Positions 32,850 through 44,372 of a stretch of 64,000 bases of DNA are shown here, piece by piece. Numbering within the stretch: position 1 is the first letter of the stretch; each line of letters opens with the position of its first letter. The notes under the pieces were generated by a model. It searched no databases. It was not told the origin of the DNA and was given only the letters and a program-made list of their open reading frames with translations. Origin of the DNA: Isochrysis galbana. Taxonomy: Eukaryota; Haptophyta; Isochrysidales; Isochrysidaceae. Made by a program: the position numbers and the translations under genes. The stretch is taken from assembly GCA_018136815.1 (NCBI GenBank), contig CM030932.1, positions 2,378,234 to 2,442,233 of the forward strand. Reading direction: 5' to 3'.

Positions 32850-33459
32850 CCGGGACGCCGCCGGCCGCTTCCCCCCCTCCCCTCCTCCCCAGCTCCTTCA
32901 GTAAGAAACACTACTCTATATTTTTGTTCTTTCATATATTCTGTCCCTTTCTCCTCTCCTCCTCCTCCTCCTCCTCCTCTTGTCCTGTTCTCATCAATGA
33001 TTTCACCTCATCCTCCTCGTAAACCCTATCTCGCATGCACCTCCATATATAATCTCTCAGCTGGACGGACAACGCCAATCCATCTGCTTTAGTTCCTTTC
33101 TACTGATCATCTTTGGTCTCGTCTTCCTTCTTCATCCCCCGAGACGGACAGAGCAGGATGAAGAGTCCATGAGGTGGGGATGATGATTACAGTACTCTCT
33201 CCATATTTCGTTGTAATGATCATCCCCATTCCATGGACTCCAAATCCTGCTCTATCCTCTCTCCCAAGTTTCGTCGCCACCTCCGAGACGGCTCTCTCAA
33301 AGATACAATTACATGGAGGTGCGGCGCGGCTTGAGTATATCCATACTTTACTCTATTAGTAGTCCAGTATTCCCCGTGAGAGAATGGGGAGGGGGCGGAG
33401 GAGAGAGAGAAGGGGGAGGCGGAGGGAGAGAGAGAGGGCGCGAGAGAGGGCTGGGAGGA
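32850..33459. promoter_or_regulatory. Divergent intergenic region uxuB-uxuA with an imperfect inverted repeat
   Basis: These 610 bp separate the two start codons and must hold both promoters. The most striking part is an imperfect inverted repeat with arms 33147-33191 and 33212-33257, about 45 bp each with a 20-bp centre. The left arm contains gagcaggatgaagagtccat and the right arm atggactccaaatcctgctc. There is also a (TCC)n run at about 32955-32985 and a GA-rich tract just before the uxuA start. It could serve a shared regulator or simply form a hairpin. The repeat is seen; the function is inferred. Confidence 0.6.
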
Positions 33460-34851
33460 ATGGAGGACAGCTGGCGCTGGTACGGGCCGGACGACCCGGT
33501 GCCGCTCTCGTACGTTCGTCAGGCGGGTGCGGTGGGAGTGGTCAGCGCGCTACACCACATCCCTCCCGGCCAGGTCTGGACTGTCGAGCAGATCCGCAAG
33601 CGCCAGGCGCAGATCTCAGCCGCGGGGCTCTGCTGGAGCGTCGTCGAGTCGCTGCCTGTCCACGAGGAGATCAAGCGGGGCGGGGAAGCTCGTGACGAGT
33701 ATATACGCAACTACGCTCAAACGGTGCGCAACCTAGGCGAGTGCGGACTCCATCGCCTTGCATACAACTTCATGCCCGTGCTCGACTGGACGAGGACTGA
33801 CCTGCGCGCCAGATGGCACGACGGCTCAGAGGCACTCGCTTTTGACGCGGACGACTTTGCAGCGTTCGAGCTATTCATCCTGTGCCGGAGTGGCGCTGAC
33901 CAGGAGTACAGCGCCACCGCTCAACAGCGCGCGTTCGCTCGCTTTGAGGCCATGAGCGCCGGACAACGTGATGCGCTCAGCCATTCCATCCTTGCGGGAT
34001 TGCCTGGCGGAACAACAAGGTCGTACACCCGAGAGGAGTTTCAGTCAGTTCTAGATACCTACCGAGGGATCGACGCGCAGAGGTTGTATGAAAACCTTGT
34101 CCACTTCCTGCGCTGCATCGTGCCCGTCGCCGAGGAAGCCGGCGTGTATCTGGCGATACACCCCGACGATCCCCCTTGCCCAATACTCGGCCTCCCTCGA
34201 GTGGTGTCCACGGATTCGGACATACAAAAGATACTTGACGCGGTGCCTTCAGCGCACAACGGCCTCACGTTCTGTGTTGGAAGCCTTGGCTCTTCTGGCA
34301 TCAACCAGGTACTACCCGACGCATGCCCTATCGCGCGGCGTGTCATAGTCACACGCCCCTCCCCCCCCAAACTACAGCAGGTAGAGGAGATGGCTCGCAA
34401 GTATGCTCATCGCGTTTACTTTGTGCACCTGCGCAATGTGAAGCGAATCATACCATCTGCAGGGAGTGAGGAGAGCGTCGTTGCATCTGACCAGATCAAT
34501 GAGATTGCCACAATGGCGTCTTCGAGAGTCAGTTTTGTCGAATCTGACCATTTGGAAGGGGATCTTGACATGTATTCCATCATCAAAATCTTCATTCAAG
34601 AAGCACTTATCCGTCAACGAGGCGGTTTGCCGCCTGCCGCCTGCCACCTTCCGTGGCGGCCTGATCACGGTCACCGCATGATGCATGAACTCGGGCCTGC
34701 TCCTTACGATGGGCCGTTGTGCAGCACGCAAGGAGATCATGGTGCTTTTGTGTACCGCAATACCAACCCTGGCTACACAGCAATTGGGAGGCTACGAGGA
34801 ATGGCAGAGATCCGGGGTTTGATCCACGCCGCGATGTCCGGAGTCCAATAG
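33460..34851 (+). CDS. uxuA: Mannonate dehydratase (UxuA)
   Basis: It dehydrates mannonate to 2-keto-3-deoxygluconate. From the ATG at 33460 the match to bacterial UxuA is continuous: AGAVGVVSALHHIPPGQVW, WSVVESLPVHEEIKRG, YNFMPVLDWTRTDL, HPDDPPCPILGLPRVVST, LTFCVGSLG, FVHLRN, DHLEGDLDMY, RPDHGH and GYTAIGRLRGMAEIRG. The Cys, His and RPDHG residues expected in the active site are present. Bases 34309-34377 are probably a 69-nt in-frame intron (CAG|GTACTA ... ctacag), because the 23 residues it would encode are missing from bacterial homologues and it has a C-rich tract before the acceptor. Splicing gives 440 residues, unspliced 463. Bacterial proteins have about 394. The gene is divergent from uxuB. 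Confidence 0.92.
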   Translation: MEDSWRWYGPDDPVPLSYVRQAGAVGVVSALHHIPPGQVWTVEQIRKRQAQISAAGLCWSVVESLPVHEEIKRGGEARDEYIRNYAQTVRNLGECGLHRLAYNFMPVLDWTRTDLRARWHDGSEALAFDADDFAAFELFILCRSGADQEYSATAQQRAFARFEAMSAGQRDALSHSILAGLPGGTTRSYTREEFQSVLDTYRGIDAQRLYENLVHFLRCIVPVAEEAGVYLAIHPDDPPCPILGLPRVVSTDSDIQKILDAVPSAHNGLTFCVGSLGSSGINQVLPDACPIARRVIVTRPSPPKLQQVEEMARKYAHRVYFVHLRNVKRIIPSAGSEESVVASDQINEIATMASSRVSFVESDHLEGDLDMYSIIKIFIQEALIRQRGGLPPAACHLPWRPDHGHRMMHELGPAPYDGPLCSTQGDHGAFVYRNTNPGYTAIGRLRGMAEIRGLIHAAMSGVQ

Positions 34852-36166
34852 TGCCACGGTGCTGCGGCGGGGTGGCGGGGGGCGGTATCTTGGGCTCTCT
34901 CCCTCGGGCTATCTCCCTGGGAAGAGTCGCCCATTCTGCCAACCATCACCTACGATTAATTCGCCTTCGTTTCTTTGTTGTTCGGCCAAGGGCAACCCTT
35001 CTTTAGCCCCACATGGCTCTGGGGGGGGGGGGGGGGGGGGTGACTCCGAGAAAGGGGTGGGTGGAAAATGGTGCAAATGGTGTCATAGTACTACGTGCAA
35101 GCATGCAGTTGTGCCGTCTATGTTACATATTATTCAGATGACGGCGTGTCAACGACAAGCGCCAAGGCCAGCAGGATTCAAGAATGAGTGAAACCAGAAA
35201 AGGGGAAAACATTAGCGGGCAGAACGACCAGAAAAATTCACTGATAGGGGAAGCCTCCGGGCGGGGCTCCTGCAAAAGCGCCCGAAAATGCGCCACCCTC
35301 TTCAAAGTACACACCAACTCAGTCGCTCAAGCAAACAGCCCATCGCTTCCCTAGCCACAGCTTACAGCTTCTTTCTCCCTGTCCAGCTACCGTTTACCGT
35401 TCTGGTTCTGGTTCTGGTAATGGTACTGGGCCGGAAATAGACCTTCCTTCCTAGCGTGCTTCAGTGCTTCACTAGCGTGTCTTCTTCTTGTCTTCTCCTC
35501 AGTATGATGCTCGACAGGCCCGCCCAAGCCCAGCCACCCACCCGCCTGGCCCGTTGTAGCGCGTAGTGCACGCGGGCGCCGCAGGCCGACCCCCCGAAAC
35601 CGAAAACTAAGCTGCCTACTTTGTCGCCTACCTTGTCGCCTGCTTTACAACTAAGTTTATACTGGGTTCACCCATGAGCGGGCACGAGCCCCCCCCCTCT
35701 CTCCACTCCTCCCCCGCTGTGGGGGAGGAACCACTTGGCATACCTTATTTATTTATTTATGGCTTACCAGGAGTAGACTGCCCTACCTACTGATCCACTC
35801 TCTCACTCACAGCCCCGCCCCATTCGCCCGCCCTGGCCTGTCGAGGCCAGCCCATTGGTCCAACACCCCCCTTACCCCCTAGTCGACAGGCAAACACGTG
35901 CAGCTGGGGGGACCCAGAGGCTCAAGAGCGCCAGCGAAGGACTCACGAGAATAACGAGGCCAAACCGATACGCTACATCAAAGCGAATGGAGGGAGGAGG
36001 TTCCCTTTTAGCATCTCTAGCGTAGTGCCCCAGGCCCCAGGGCGGATTGCCCGCTATCGCCGCTAGCGCTAGCCTTCCTCTTAACGGCGGAAGCCCTAAC
36101 TAACCAGGGTGATCAATAACGACGAAGAAATCGAAAGAATTCTAATAATAGACGGAGCTGAACTAA
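34852..36166. other. Intergenic with truncated retroposon copy
   Basis: Includes an 18-base G-run at about 35023-35040 and a caactaagtttatactgggt retroposon 3' end at 35648. That end is followed by ~250 bp of decayed element sequence (gtcgacaggcaaacacgtgcag and similar). No gene is seen. Confidence 0.5.
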
Positions 36167-36937
36167 TTAACTAATTAACTTCTTAATAGTCTCACCGCAC
36201 ACGCGGCCGTGGACCCTCTACTTTCTACTCACGCAGCAAACCTTTCTACACCGCCTCTCTCCCGGCCCTTTCCCCCCCGCCATTAGGCGACTCCCCCCGT
36301 GCACTACTAGGGGGATAGGGGAAAAGGGCTTAGATATGGTCGGTGGCCCGCGCCCCCCCCCGGTGATCCGTTCCACCCTTCCTCCTATGCCTACCGGGCT
36401 GGCGGCGTCCTCAGTCCCGACTTCTGCTGTAAACAGGTGCGGGACTTACATATTTTCCGGTGAGCGGAGCCCTCGCTCCGCCCACCCCCTTCTCCGCGCT
36501 CTCTCTCCCCTCTCCTGTCTCCTGCAGGCACGCGCGATGGCGCGCCTGCGACAGGCCTGCAGCTGCCTCTGGAGACCCCTGGAGGCTCCTGGAGGCCAGC
36601 TCAGGGGGCAGAGGAGGCTGGGGCTGGGCCCTGGTCTCCCCTGCCTCTTCCTCGTTGGCGCTCCTGGGCCTCAGGGGCCCCCACTCTGCACCTGTCTGCC
36701 TGTCGAACAGGGGGGGAGGGGGGGTTGGAGGTTGGAGCGATGGGCTGGCCACGAGGGGCCAGGACGCGCGAATCAGGCGAGTCTGTCAGGGAGAGAGTGG
36801 GTCAGCATGGCAGTGGCCTCCTGGCAAGCCATCAGGCATGCCAGGAGAGTGGGTGGTTCCTCCCCCATGGCAGGGGAGGAGTGGAGAGAGGGGGGGGCTC
36901 GTGCCCCTCCATGGGCGAACTAAGTATAAACTTAGTT
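36167..36937 (+). mobile_element. 771-bp retroposon, copy B, with 16-bp target-site duplication
   Basis: It is flanked by gacggagctgaactaa at 36151-36166 and 36938-36953. It is the inverted counterpart of copy A at 17205-17975 and has the same length. In this orientation it runs from ttaacttcttaatagtctcacc to the terminal cgaactaagtataaacttag. A 195-codon open frame (36336-36923) exists, but the corresponding frame in copy A is shifted, so coding is not supported. The two copies are clearly homologous along their whole length with small indels. Confidence 0.85.
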
Positions 36938-37089
36938 GACGGAGCTGAACTAAGAACTAAAGAAGATAAGCCAATTCGCGGAGGACACCCAACTGCTAGC
37001 GGCTGGATACGACGGACGACGGCTTGCGGAAGTCACGAAGTCACTCATGTGGCCCTTCATCCTGCGTCTCCGTCTCCGGGTAGGCGGCG

Positions 37090-37628
37090 GCCTCGGTCCT
37101 CGGTCCCCGGTCCCGACTTATGCAGTAAACAAGCGCGGGACTTACCTATTTTACGGTGGGCGGAGCTCTCGCCCACGTCCACCCTCTTCTCCGCGGTCTC
37201 TCTCCCGTCTCCCTGGAGGCTCCTAGAGGCCAGCTCAGGCTCAAGGGGCAGAGCAGGTTGGGTCCGGGCCTTGGCCTCCCCTGCCTCTCCCTCGGTGGCG
37301 CTCTTGAGCTGCAGGGGCTCCCATGCTGCACTTGTCGACGCCTCTCCCTCGCTGGCGCTCTTGAGCTGCAGGGGCTCCCATGGGAGAGGAGGGGTTCTAG
37401 CGATGGGCTGGCCACGCGGTCACGCCGGGCCAGGACATGCGATCCAGGCGAGCCTTTATGGGGAGGTGAGTGAGTGGTGAGCTGGGTCAGCATGGCAGTG
37501 TGCTACCGTGGCAAGCCATTAGGCATACCAGGAGGGTGGGTGGTTCTTCCCCCAAGGCAGGGGAGGAGTGGAGAGGGGGGGGGCTCATGCCCCCCCATGG
37601 GCGAACGTACCAAGTATAAACTTAGTTG
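37090..37628 (+). mobile_element. 771-bp retroposon family, 5'-truncated copy
   Basis: It starts inside the element (tcccgacttatgcagtaaacaa, against tcccgacttctgctgtaaacag in copy B) and ends at the common 3' terminus aagtataaacttagttg. It is more diverged than copies A and B and has an internal duplication of a ctcgctggcgctcttgagct block. It lies directly downstream of copy B in the same orientation. Confidence 0.75.
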
Positions 37629-37756
37629 ATAAAGGGGGGGAAGGGTAGGAGGTGGAGCAAAGGGACGTAATGGCGGTGTCGATAGAAAGGTAACGGATAC
37701 CGGACTAGTAGTAGGTGTGTAGCTCAGAATCTCCAGATGTTTTTAACACTAGATTG

Positions 37757-40700
37757 TCAAGCACGATCCCCACGGAATTGAACAGGTTTCCGCCGGTCGG
37801 TCTTGACTCTTGCTCGGCCGAACTTAACACGCTTACGGTGGGCCTCACTGCCGCGTTCGACTGATCTACGACTCAAATCTCCACCCCCCAAACGACTTCT
37901 TAGCGATAAGGCAGAGGGCGAGTGCCGGTCACGTTCCACGCTAGGATCTCGCCGAGCTTCTCGACTGGCACTCGGCAAGCGGGGCTCCACGATTTTGATA
38001 GATAGCCTGGGCCGGAGCAATGGCCCAAATTCCACGCCGATGGAAACTCGCACGCGGTCGAGGACCCGCAAGATGCAGCCGCCGCCGCTCAATTCGTCGC
38101 GCGATGGGTCGTAAGAGAAGGGGTTCACAGATTGAGGAGGGACGAGGTGTGTGTATGCTTCGAAGCCGTATTCGGGTACTACAACCTGCAGATATTACAG
38201 CCCCCCGGGGTGGGTAATGCAAAGAGGCGTGGTAATGGTGGCACGCCTCAACATAGCAACTAAGGAAAAGTGGTGTACACACGCAGATGTAGGAGATTTG
38301 ACGGAAGCGGCGTAAGATCGCTAGTAGAGAGGTGCAACGACGCAGATGAGAGGATGAGATGAAACGCGTGAGCCAGCGGGTTGAAAACGCGGGCGCACCG
38401 TCACTCCTTGCTCTTGCACTCTCAGAATATAGGCATCTTTTACGACCTGAACAGCGGCAGTTGGTGTGCGACATACAACTCAAGAATACACGGTGCATAT
38501 CGCAAACTCAACGCAGGAGCGCTTCAAACCCCTCTTGCCGTGACAGGCGTGACTCGGCGCCCTTCTAGAATTTCCGAGCTACCTTACCTGACGTTCTCGA
38601 AAGAAAAGCATCGTGTATAGCTCGGACGATGCTCGCTCGGCAGCCTACGGGGGAAAGGAGGTGAAGACATACCACTGTTGCGCTTGGGAGTGTGTCCAAA
38701 TTGGCCTTGCGCGCAAAGTAGCAAGTGTGGATAAGAGTGCCTCGTCGCACTCGGTGCGCTGAAGCCGTGCCACAACAGCCCTAGCGACCTCCAACCATGG
38801 CAGGTTTTTCCAATCCATTGAGAGCCATGTTTGGCGCCAGATTTTTTTCGACATGGCCACTTTCTACTCACCTGAGCCATTTGGTGCCGCTCGTTCAAAT
38901 GTGCTGTGAGAGTGTCCAACCGTTCGGCTGTGAAGTCCGCCGGGTGGATCTTCTCCCAACCTATGGCATGCGCCAGCAGCCGATGCACCACCTGTCACAG
39001 CAACCATTGCCACGTGAAGAGATGCCAAATGTCAGTCGGTGAAAGTACCCCTAAAGATGGGCTAAAGGCTAGGATCAAGTTCAGGCAGCCCAATGAGCAC
39101 CAGCACACCACATCTCGCAAATCAGGACAATCCTGGCATGCAAGACGCACACAACGCACAGGTGAGCCAACACAGCAACGACAAGTACGATGCGAGGCAC
39201 CTGACCTCCACGAGCCAGATCCACGGCGCCCACAGTATTGATCGAGGTTTGCTGGAAGGGTCGCAAGGGACCAATGGACTCTAGTCAGAAAAGGCGGTCT
39301 AGCTCACCTGATCGGCGTATCGTCTAATGGGCGATGTGAAATGGGTGTAGACTGGCTCCGCAAGACCGCAGTGGGACCATTCTTCCTTAGGAATCGCCCC
39401 CGACCGAAAATATCGCGCGGGGGCGATACATCTGGTGGCAAGAAGACGGACAACGTGATTGAAGCTTTGGTCTCCTGGTTTAGATGCGCACTTTAGGGAA
39501 TTTGCAAGATCGGCCGCTGTGGCGGCATTGAATGGAATTCCGTGCCGCGCCAAAGCCCTCTGCAATGATGCAAAGTCGTCCAATTTCGGCTGAGGGTGCA
39601 GTCTAAGCAGCGCCTGACGCGGGAACGCCTCTGCGGTACGTCTTGCGACGAGACAATTCGCCAATACCATGAACTCCTCGATCAAAGAGTGCGCAGCGTC
39701 CGACGTCGACAGGGTCATGGCCGTGGGAAGGCTGCGTGGGTCGGGCCGCCCATCCGAACCCATCTCCAGCTCAAATTTGACCTCGGACGAGGCGAGCTCG
39801 AGGGCTCCCTCACCCATTCTCCGCTGCCGGAGTTTGCGCGCGAGCCGATTGAGCGTCTTCAGATTCGTAGTGAGCTCGTCGCTAGTGCCATCGGCGGCGT
39901 CGATCCGCGCCTGCGCCTCGGCATACGAGAGTGCACCGCGAGAGCGTATCACGGTCTTTACGAAATTCCGTGATATGACATTGGCAGCGTCGTCCATTTC
40001 CATGATGACAGAGAAAGCGAGCCGATCCACGTGCGGGTGGAGAGAACACAGGTTCTCGGAGAGCAACTCGGGGACCATGTTAGCCCTAGTGTTGACCAAG
40101 TAGAAGGTCTCAGCGCGACGTGCGGACTCGAGGTCGAGTGGCGTATTCCGTTCGACGAAGTGGCATACGTCTGCAATGTGTACGCCCACCTCAAAACGGC
40201 CATCGCCTAGATTCTTCAGATGGAGCGCGTCGTCAATGTCGACACATCCCGGAGGATCGATGGAATAAACATGAGCATCCCCATTGCGCAGATCGAGACG
40301 TCTAGCGATCTCTTCAGGTGGAATGACGTACTGAGCAGAGGGCAAGCAGGCAAGGACGTCCTTCGAAAAGGGCTCGATCGCTACAGCGTGCTCGAGGAGG
40401 TATGCCTCCGTCTCGGCCGTGAGACTCCCAGCCTCGCCAAGTGTGCGGACGTGCTCGGCAGATGGAGCCCTCTCTTGTGCCCCCCAACCGGTGACTCTTG
40501 CCACCATAAGCTTGCCCATCAGGTCATCGGCAGCCTCCGCTGTTCGTGACAATACCAGCCGCGGGAAGCGCGCGTCCCGTGGAGTCACAATCATCGGCAT
40601 CGACTTGGCGTGCTTCTCGGTGTCAAACAGCACCACCAGCTGCCGTTCAGCCCGTTTCAGGATGCCAACAACCTCGCCATGCGCTACCGATGCAACGTGA

Positions 40701-42169
40701 GCCCCAGCCCGTGGGCCTTTGGTTCCCCCCGTAGAATACCCATCCGGGATGCTGGTGCCTTTGTCCGCAGCCTCGATGACGTATGGGGCATCATCGCGTG
40801 ATCTCTCCACTCGTTCGGTCTCTAGTGCTCGTCGCAGAACGGCCTGTACGTCTCCCTTCACGCGAACTGCCACCTCATCCCCATGCAATGCACGGTTCAT
40901 CGCGTCACGCCCGGCCAGGCTGACCGTCATCGAATTGTTCCCGGCGCTCGCATCAAGTGGGACAAAGCCGTTCGTCGGATTGCGAAAAGTAACTGTGAGT
41001 TTTCCCGTAATGAGTTCGGAGGCAGCTATGCCTGATGCAATCTCCTCTGGCGGTAAATGCGCCGCATACACGACCGTTGTGCTTGGACTGAAGCCTCGCG
41101 AGTACATGGGTCGGCGCGACACCGCCCGGGCTGCCGGAGGGGAATGAGATTGCACCTTGAAAGGCTGCTCTCCACATAAGGTCATCCATCCCACCCCCGG
41201 CAGCACCAACTCCACGGCATGGCCATGCATGAATGTGAAGTGTTCGCTCGGCACCAGCTTGCCCGCCACGAGCGCGTCGTCCACCGCCGGAGTTGAGCTC
41301 GATTCGCCGTGGTCAACAACTCGTAATTGCACAGAGGTCGGAGCAAAGAGCCGGGCCAGCAAGGGTATAGGCGTTGGCTGATCCCGAGAAATCTCGAGTC
41401 TGCCCAGAAGCAACGATGGGTTGCTACCATCATCCCAGCCTCCAACTCCATCGACAACTGGTGGTGAGCCTCTTAGCTCGATGAGCACATCGTTGACAGA
41501 GCTGAGCTCTACCCACTCACTGACTTCGACCTTTGGGCCATCTGCTTCCCGCTCCGACCACATATGCCTATCCCACTGATAGGGACTACCAACCTCCATA
41601 CCATCAATGACCGATGGAATCATTTCCCCTGGCCGGTGGGTCGCAGACCCACGTAGCCGATTCATCTCCTCTGTCAGTGCCCCCAAAATGCTCGACTGAC
41701 TTTCCCCCGGGACGCCTGCAACAACAACCAATCCTGTGCCAAGTCGACCGGCTTGCACGACTACCTCAGAAGAAAGTGCGCTTAGACTCTGCCCGTCCAG
41801 ATCTGACAGTCCAATCGCAGAGATGCAACGGGTGCCGTGCCGCTCGAACCTTCTTCTCAAGTACTCGAGTTCGCCCTGGCCTAAGTAGGGCAACTTCTCG
41901 CTCCTCGCGATAGCGAGTATAACAGCGGGTTCTCCTTTCAGCCTTCTGGCGACTGCAGGGAATGTGACCTCAAAGTCGAATGCGTCGACGACCGCCACGT
42001 GGACGGCTTTCGGCCGAGAGTTCTTCTCGTCCCCTCGTCGCACACCTTTGGTCGCTGAAGGCCCGCTGCCAGCTGTGCAGCGGCATCTGAGCACGGTGCG
42101 CTGGGTTCTAGCTGTGCCTAGTCGTGCGGCGGCCACAGTCACCCGAGCACCCAGCCTCCGGGCCAGCAT
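37757..42169 (-). CDS. DIS3-type RNB-domain 3'-5' exoribonuclease, five exons
   Basis: The exons are 42169-39308, 38991-38872, 38644-38588, 38446-38399 and 38185-37757, all phase 0 (about 1170 residues). The RNB catalytic signature IDPPGCVDIDDALH (near residue 640) keeps the metal-binding aspartates. It is followed by VGVHIADVCHFV, LVNTRANMVPELLSENLCSL, and THFTSPIRRYADQ at the end of exon 1. Exons 2-5 complete the usual end: VVHRLLAHAIGW, HQMAQ-AAERASSELYTMLFF, DAYILRVQEQGVT-VVVPEYGFEA and an S1-like strand CILRVLDRVRVSI. Cold-shock-like domains precede RNB. The N-terminus MLARRLGARVTVAAARLG is Arg/Ala-rich like an organelle transit peptide, and I do not see the PIN nuclease domain of exosome DIS3. 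It may be an organellar or specialised paralogue. It degrades RNA from the 3' end by hydrolysis. Confidence 0.88.
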
Positions 42170-42477
42170 TGGCGCGTGACACACGGCGCCGCCGAGTCCC
42201 CTTGCTCCGTGAGAGAGAAAACAGTGGTGAAAAAAAAGGGTGTGTGAGCGTGTCCGGCGAGCGAGCAGGAGCGTGCTGCACGGCGTCGGAGGAGGAGACG
42301 AGAGGAGGCGGCGGAGGGGATGGAAGGCTACAGAGCGAGAAGAGGGAGAGAGGGAGTGGCGGTGGGCAGGGGCAGAGGGGTTCGGGCGAGCCCCGTCGGC
42401 CGAGGACTGACTCGCGTCGCGCGTGGCTCGCGACGGCCCCTCCCCTTTCCCACTCTCCCGCGCAAAGCAGAAGGGGT

Positions 42478-42508
<31 letters not shown>

Positions 42509-44008
42509 GGAGAGGAGAGGAGAGGAGGGGGAGAGAGAAGCGGACCGCCGGGAGGGAGGAAAGACAGGAGGAGATATATGAAGAAAAGGGGAGGGGGTAG
42601 AGACCGAGGAGAGAGGAGAGGAGAGGAGAGAAAGGGAGACAGGAGAGAGGAGAAAATAGGTGAGAGACAAATCGATGGCAGAATTGGGGAAGAGAGCAGA
42701 GAGGAAGAGAGAAAACAGGGCAAGAGAGAGTTTTGTTTTGCACTCCGTGTGTGGCTAACTCCTACCACCCAAGTCCTTCCCCTTGGTATTTCTTGCCCAT
42801 GGGGGGCCTGCCCCCCCCCCCTCCGGTACTCCGCCATGGGGATGCAGCTTGGACTGCTAGCACACCAACAGCTCCAGTTGCGCACCTTCACAGCCGGCAC
42901 GGCGTGTGGCCCACGGGCCTCGGCGGCCTGTCATTCTAATGGTGTACTTATTCCCTAGCTTTCTTTCTATCGCAACGAGCCTCAGCCGGAGATCATAAAT
43001 CGTAAATCGTAAATCATTATAAATCATAAACCGCATTTTATGATCTCGGAACGGGCGCAAAGTGCACAATGGCATCGACAATGTCCAGAAGTGGCAAACA
43101 CCGTCCATTCGCCTATCTGCTATCTGGGTACTAGAAACTAGAAAGCACCAGCTGCAAGACTTCAATCAACTACAGCAAGCCCAGGCCGACACAACCACCT
43201 ACACCTACAATGTAGCCTACAACCGACTTACTACTTACTACCGCCGCCATGCTAGCTAGCTACATTCTACGTTCCCGCTGCGCCGCAGCCGCCGCACACC
43301 ACCGCCACGAAAGCGAACGCGCTGGGGCACTAAGCACTAAGAGCGTGCGGAGCGCCGGCGCTTCTCCGATCCTTGCTCACGGCTGCCGTGTCGCTCCTCA
43401 CTCGCAGCCAGCCGAGCCGCGAGCCGCACGCGTCGTCCTCGCCCGCTTTGCCCGATCATTCTTGGCGGCTTGCTCTCCAGGATAAAAAAACTTTCTTGAA
43501 GGTGTCAGCTATGCTACTATTGACTCGCATTGTCGAACACGCGATGACTACAGGCTCATAGGCAGAGGGCCGTTCGACCGAGCCGGCAGCTGACGCGGCC
43601 GTAGAAGGTTCGTTGATTGCTGCTTGCGGGAAGATGTCTGAAAGGTCATAGTAGGAGTCGGGTCTGAAAGTGTCTGCCATCGAGCGCTGCAAGCGACGAG
43701 GTAGAATGAGGGTCGGAGGAGGGCGACGCGTGGCGTCGGAGAGTAGAGACGAGGCTAGCTAGCGAGCTGGTGGCAGAGAGAGAGAATGAGAATGAGAGCT
43801 TCTTAGGTCCGAGGTAGACACGGGAGACTACAACGCAAGGTGCCCAAAAAGCTAAGGACACAGATCCACACACACTAAACCAAACGGGACGAAAACTAAC
43901 CACACCTGGACGGACGGCCAAGCGTCGGCACCAGGGCAATTCAGCAACGCGCAGACATGCGACAGAGGGGTCGGCACAACGAGGACAGACCTCGCTGGGG
44001 AGCTATGA
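42170..44008. other. Intergenic upstream of the exoribonuclease gene
   Basis: Contains a G-run of about 30 bases (42478-42507) and GA-rich flanks, a C-run/G-run pair near 42800, and short aaatcgtaaatcataaa repeats at 42994-43035. There is also an aaaacttt-cttgaaggtgt block at about 43487 that recurs near 46917. No gene is recognised. Confidence 0.45.
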
Positions 44009-44372
44009 CCGATACACGGAGAGAAGACAAAAGACAGTCATGGAACATTTGATGACATCGAGAGAAAGTGGCATATTGCTGTGAATGAAGACTGCGCGCA
44101 ACAATTCAAGGAACGATATGGCGACATCACCACGCTCCGCATCAACCAAACCGACATCTCGGTCCGCGTCAAGGTGGAATCCATCGACGAAAAAATCAAC
44201 AAGAAAGGTTCTTCATCGCGCAAAGCGCAAAACGCTATACAACGCCCTCCAAGACGTTGCGGCGCACTTGGTCATCGAGGCCGAAGGCCTAGCACAAGCA
44301 GCCCAAATTAACTTGAGCGCGATCATCTTCGCAATCGAAAAGGTAGGCCCAGGGGAGGAAGCCCAAACTTAA
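44009..44372 (+). pseudogene. Frameshifted protein fragment, family unrecognised
   Basis: One frame gives a protein-like sequence from about 44009 (DDIERKWHIAVNEDCAQQFKE through VKVESIDEKINKK). At about 44205-44210 the sensible reading jumps one frame and continues RKTLYNALQDVAAHLVIEAEGL to a stop at 44372. Codon use on both sides looks coding. No start codon or domain is evident. It could be part of a retroelement gag or a decayed gene. It could also be two exons, but no intron fits between them. Confidence 0.35.

Noticed and set aside
36336..36923. 195-codon frame in retroposon copy B
   Set aside because: It is not conserved in frame in copy A and is of low complexity.
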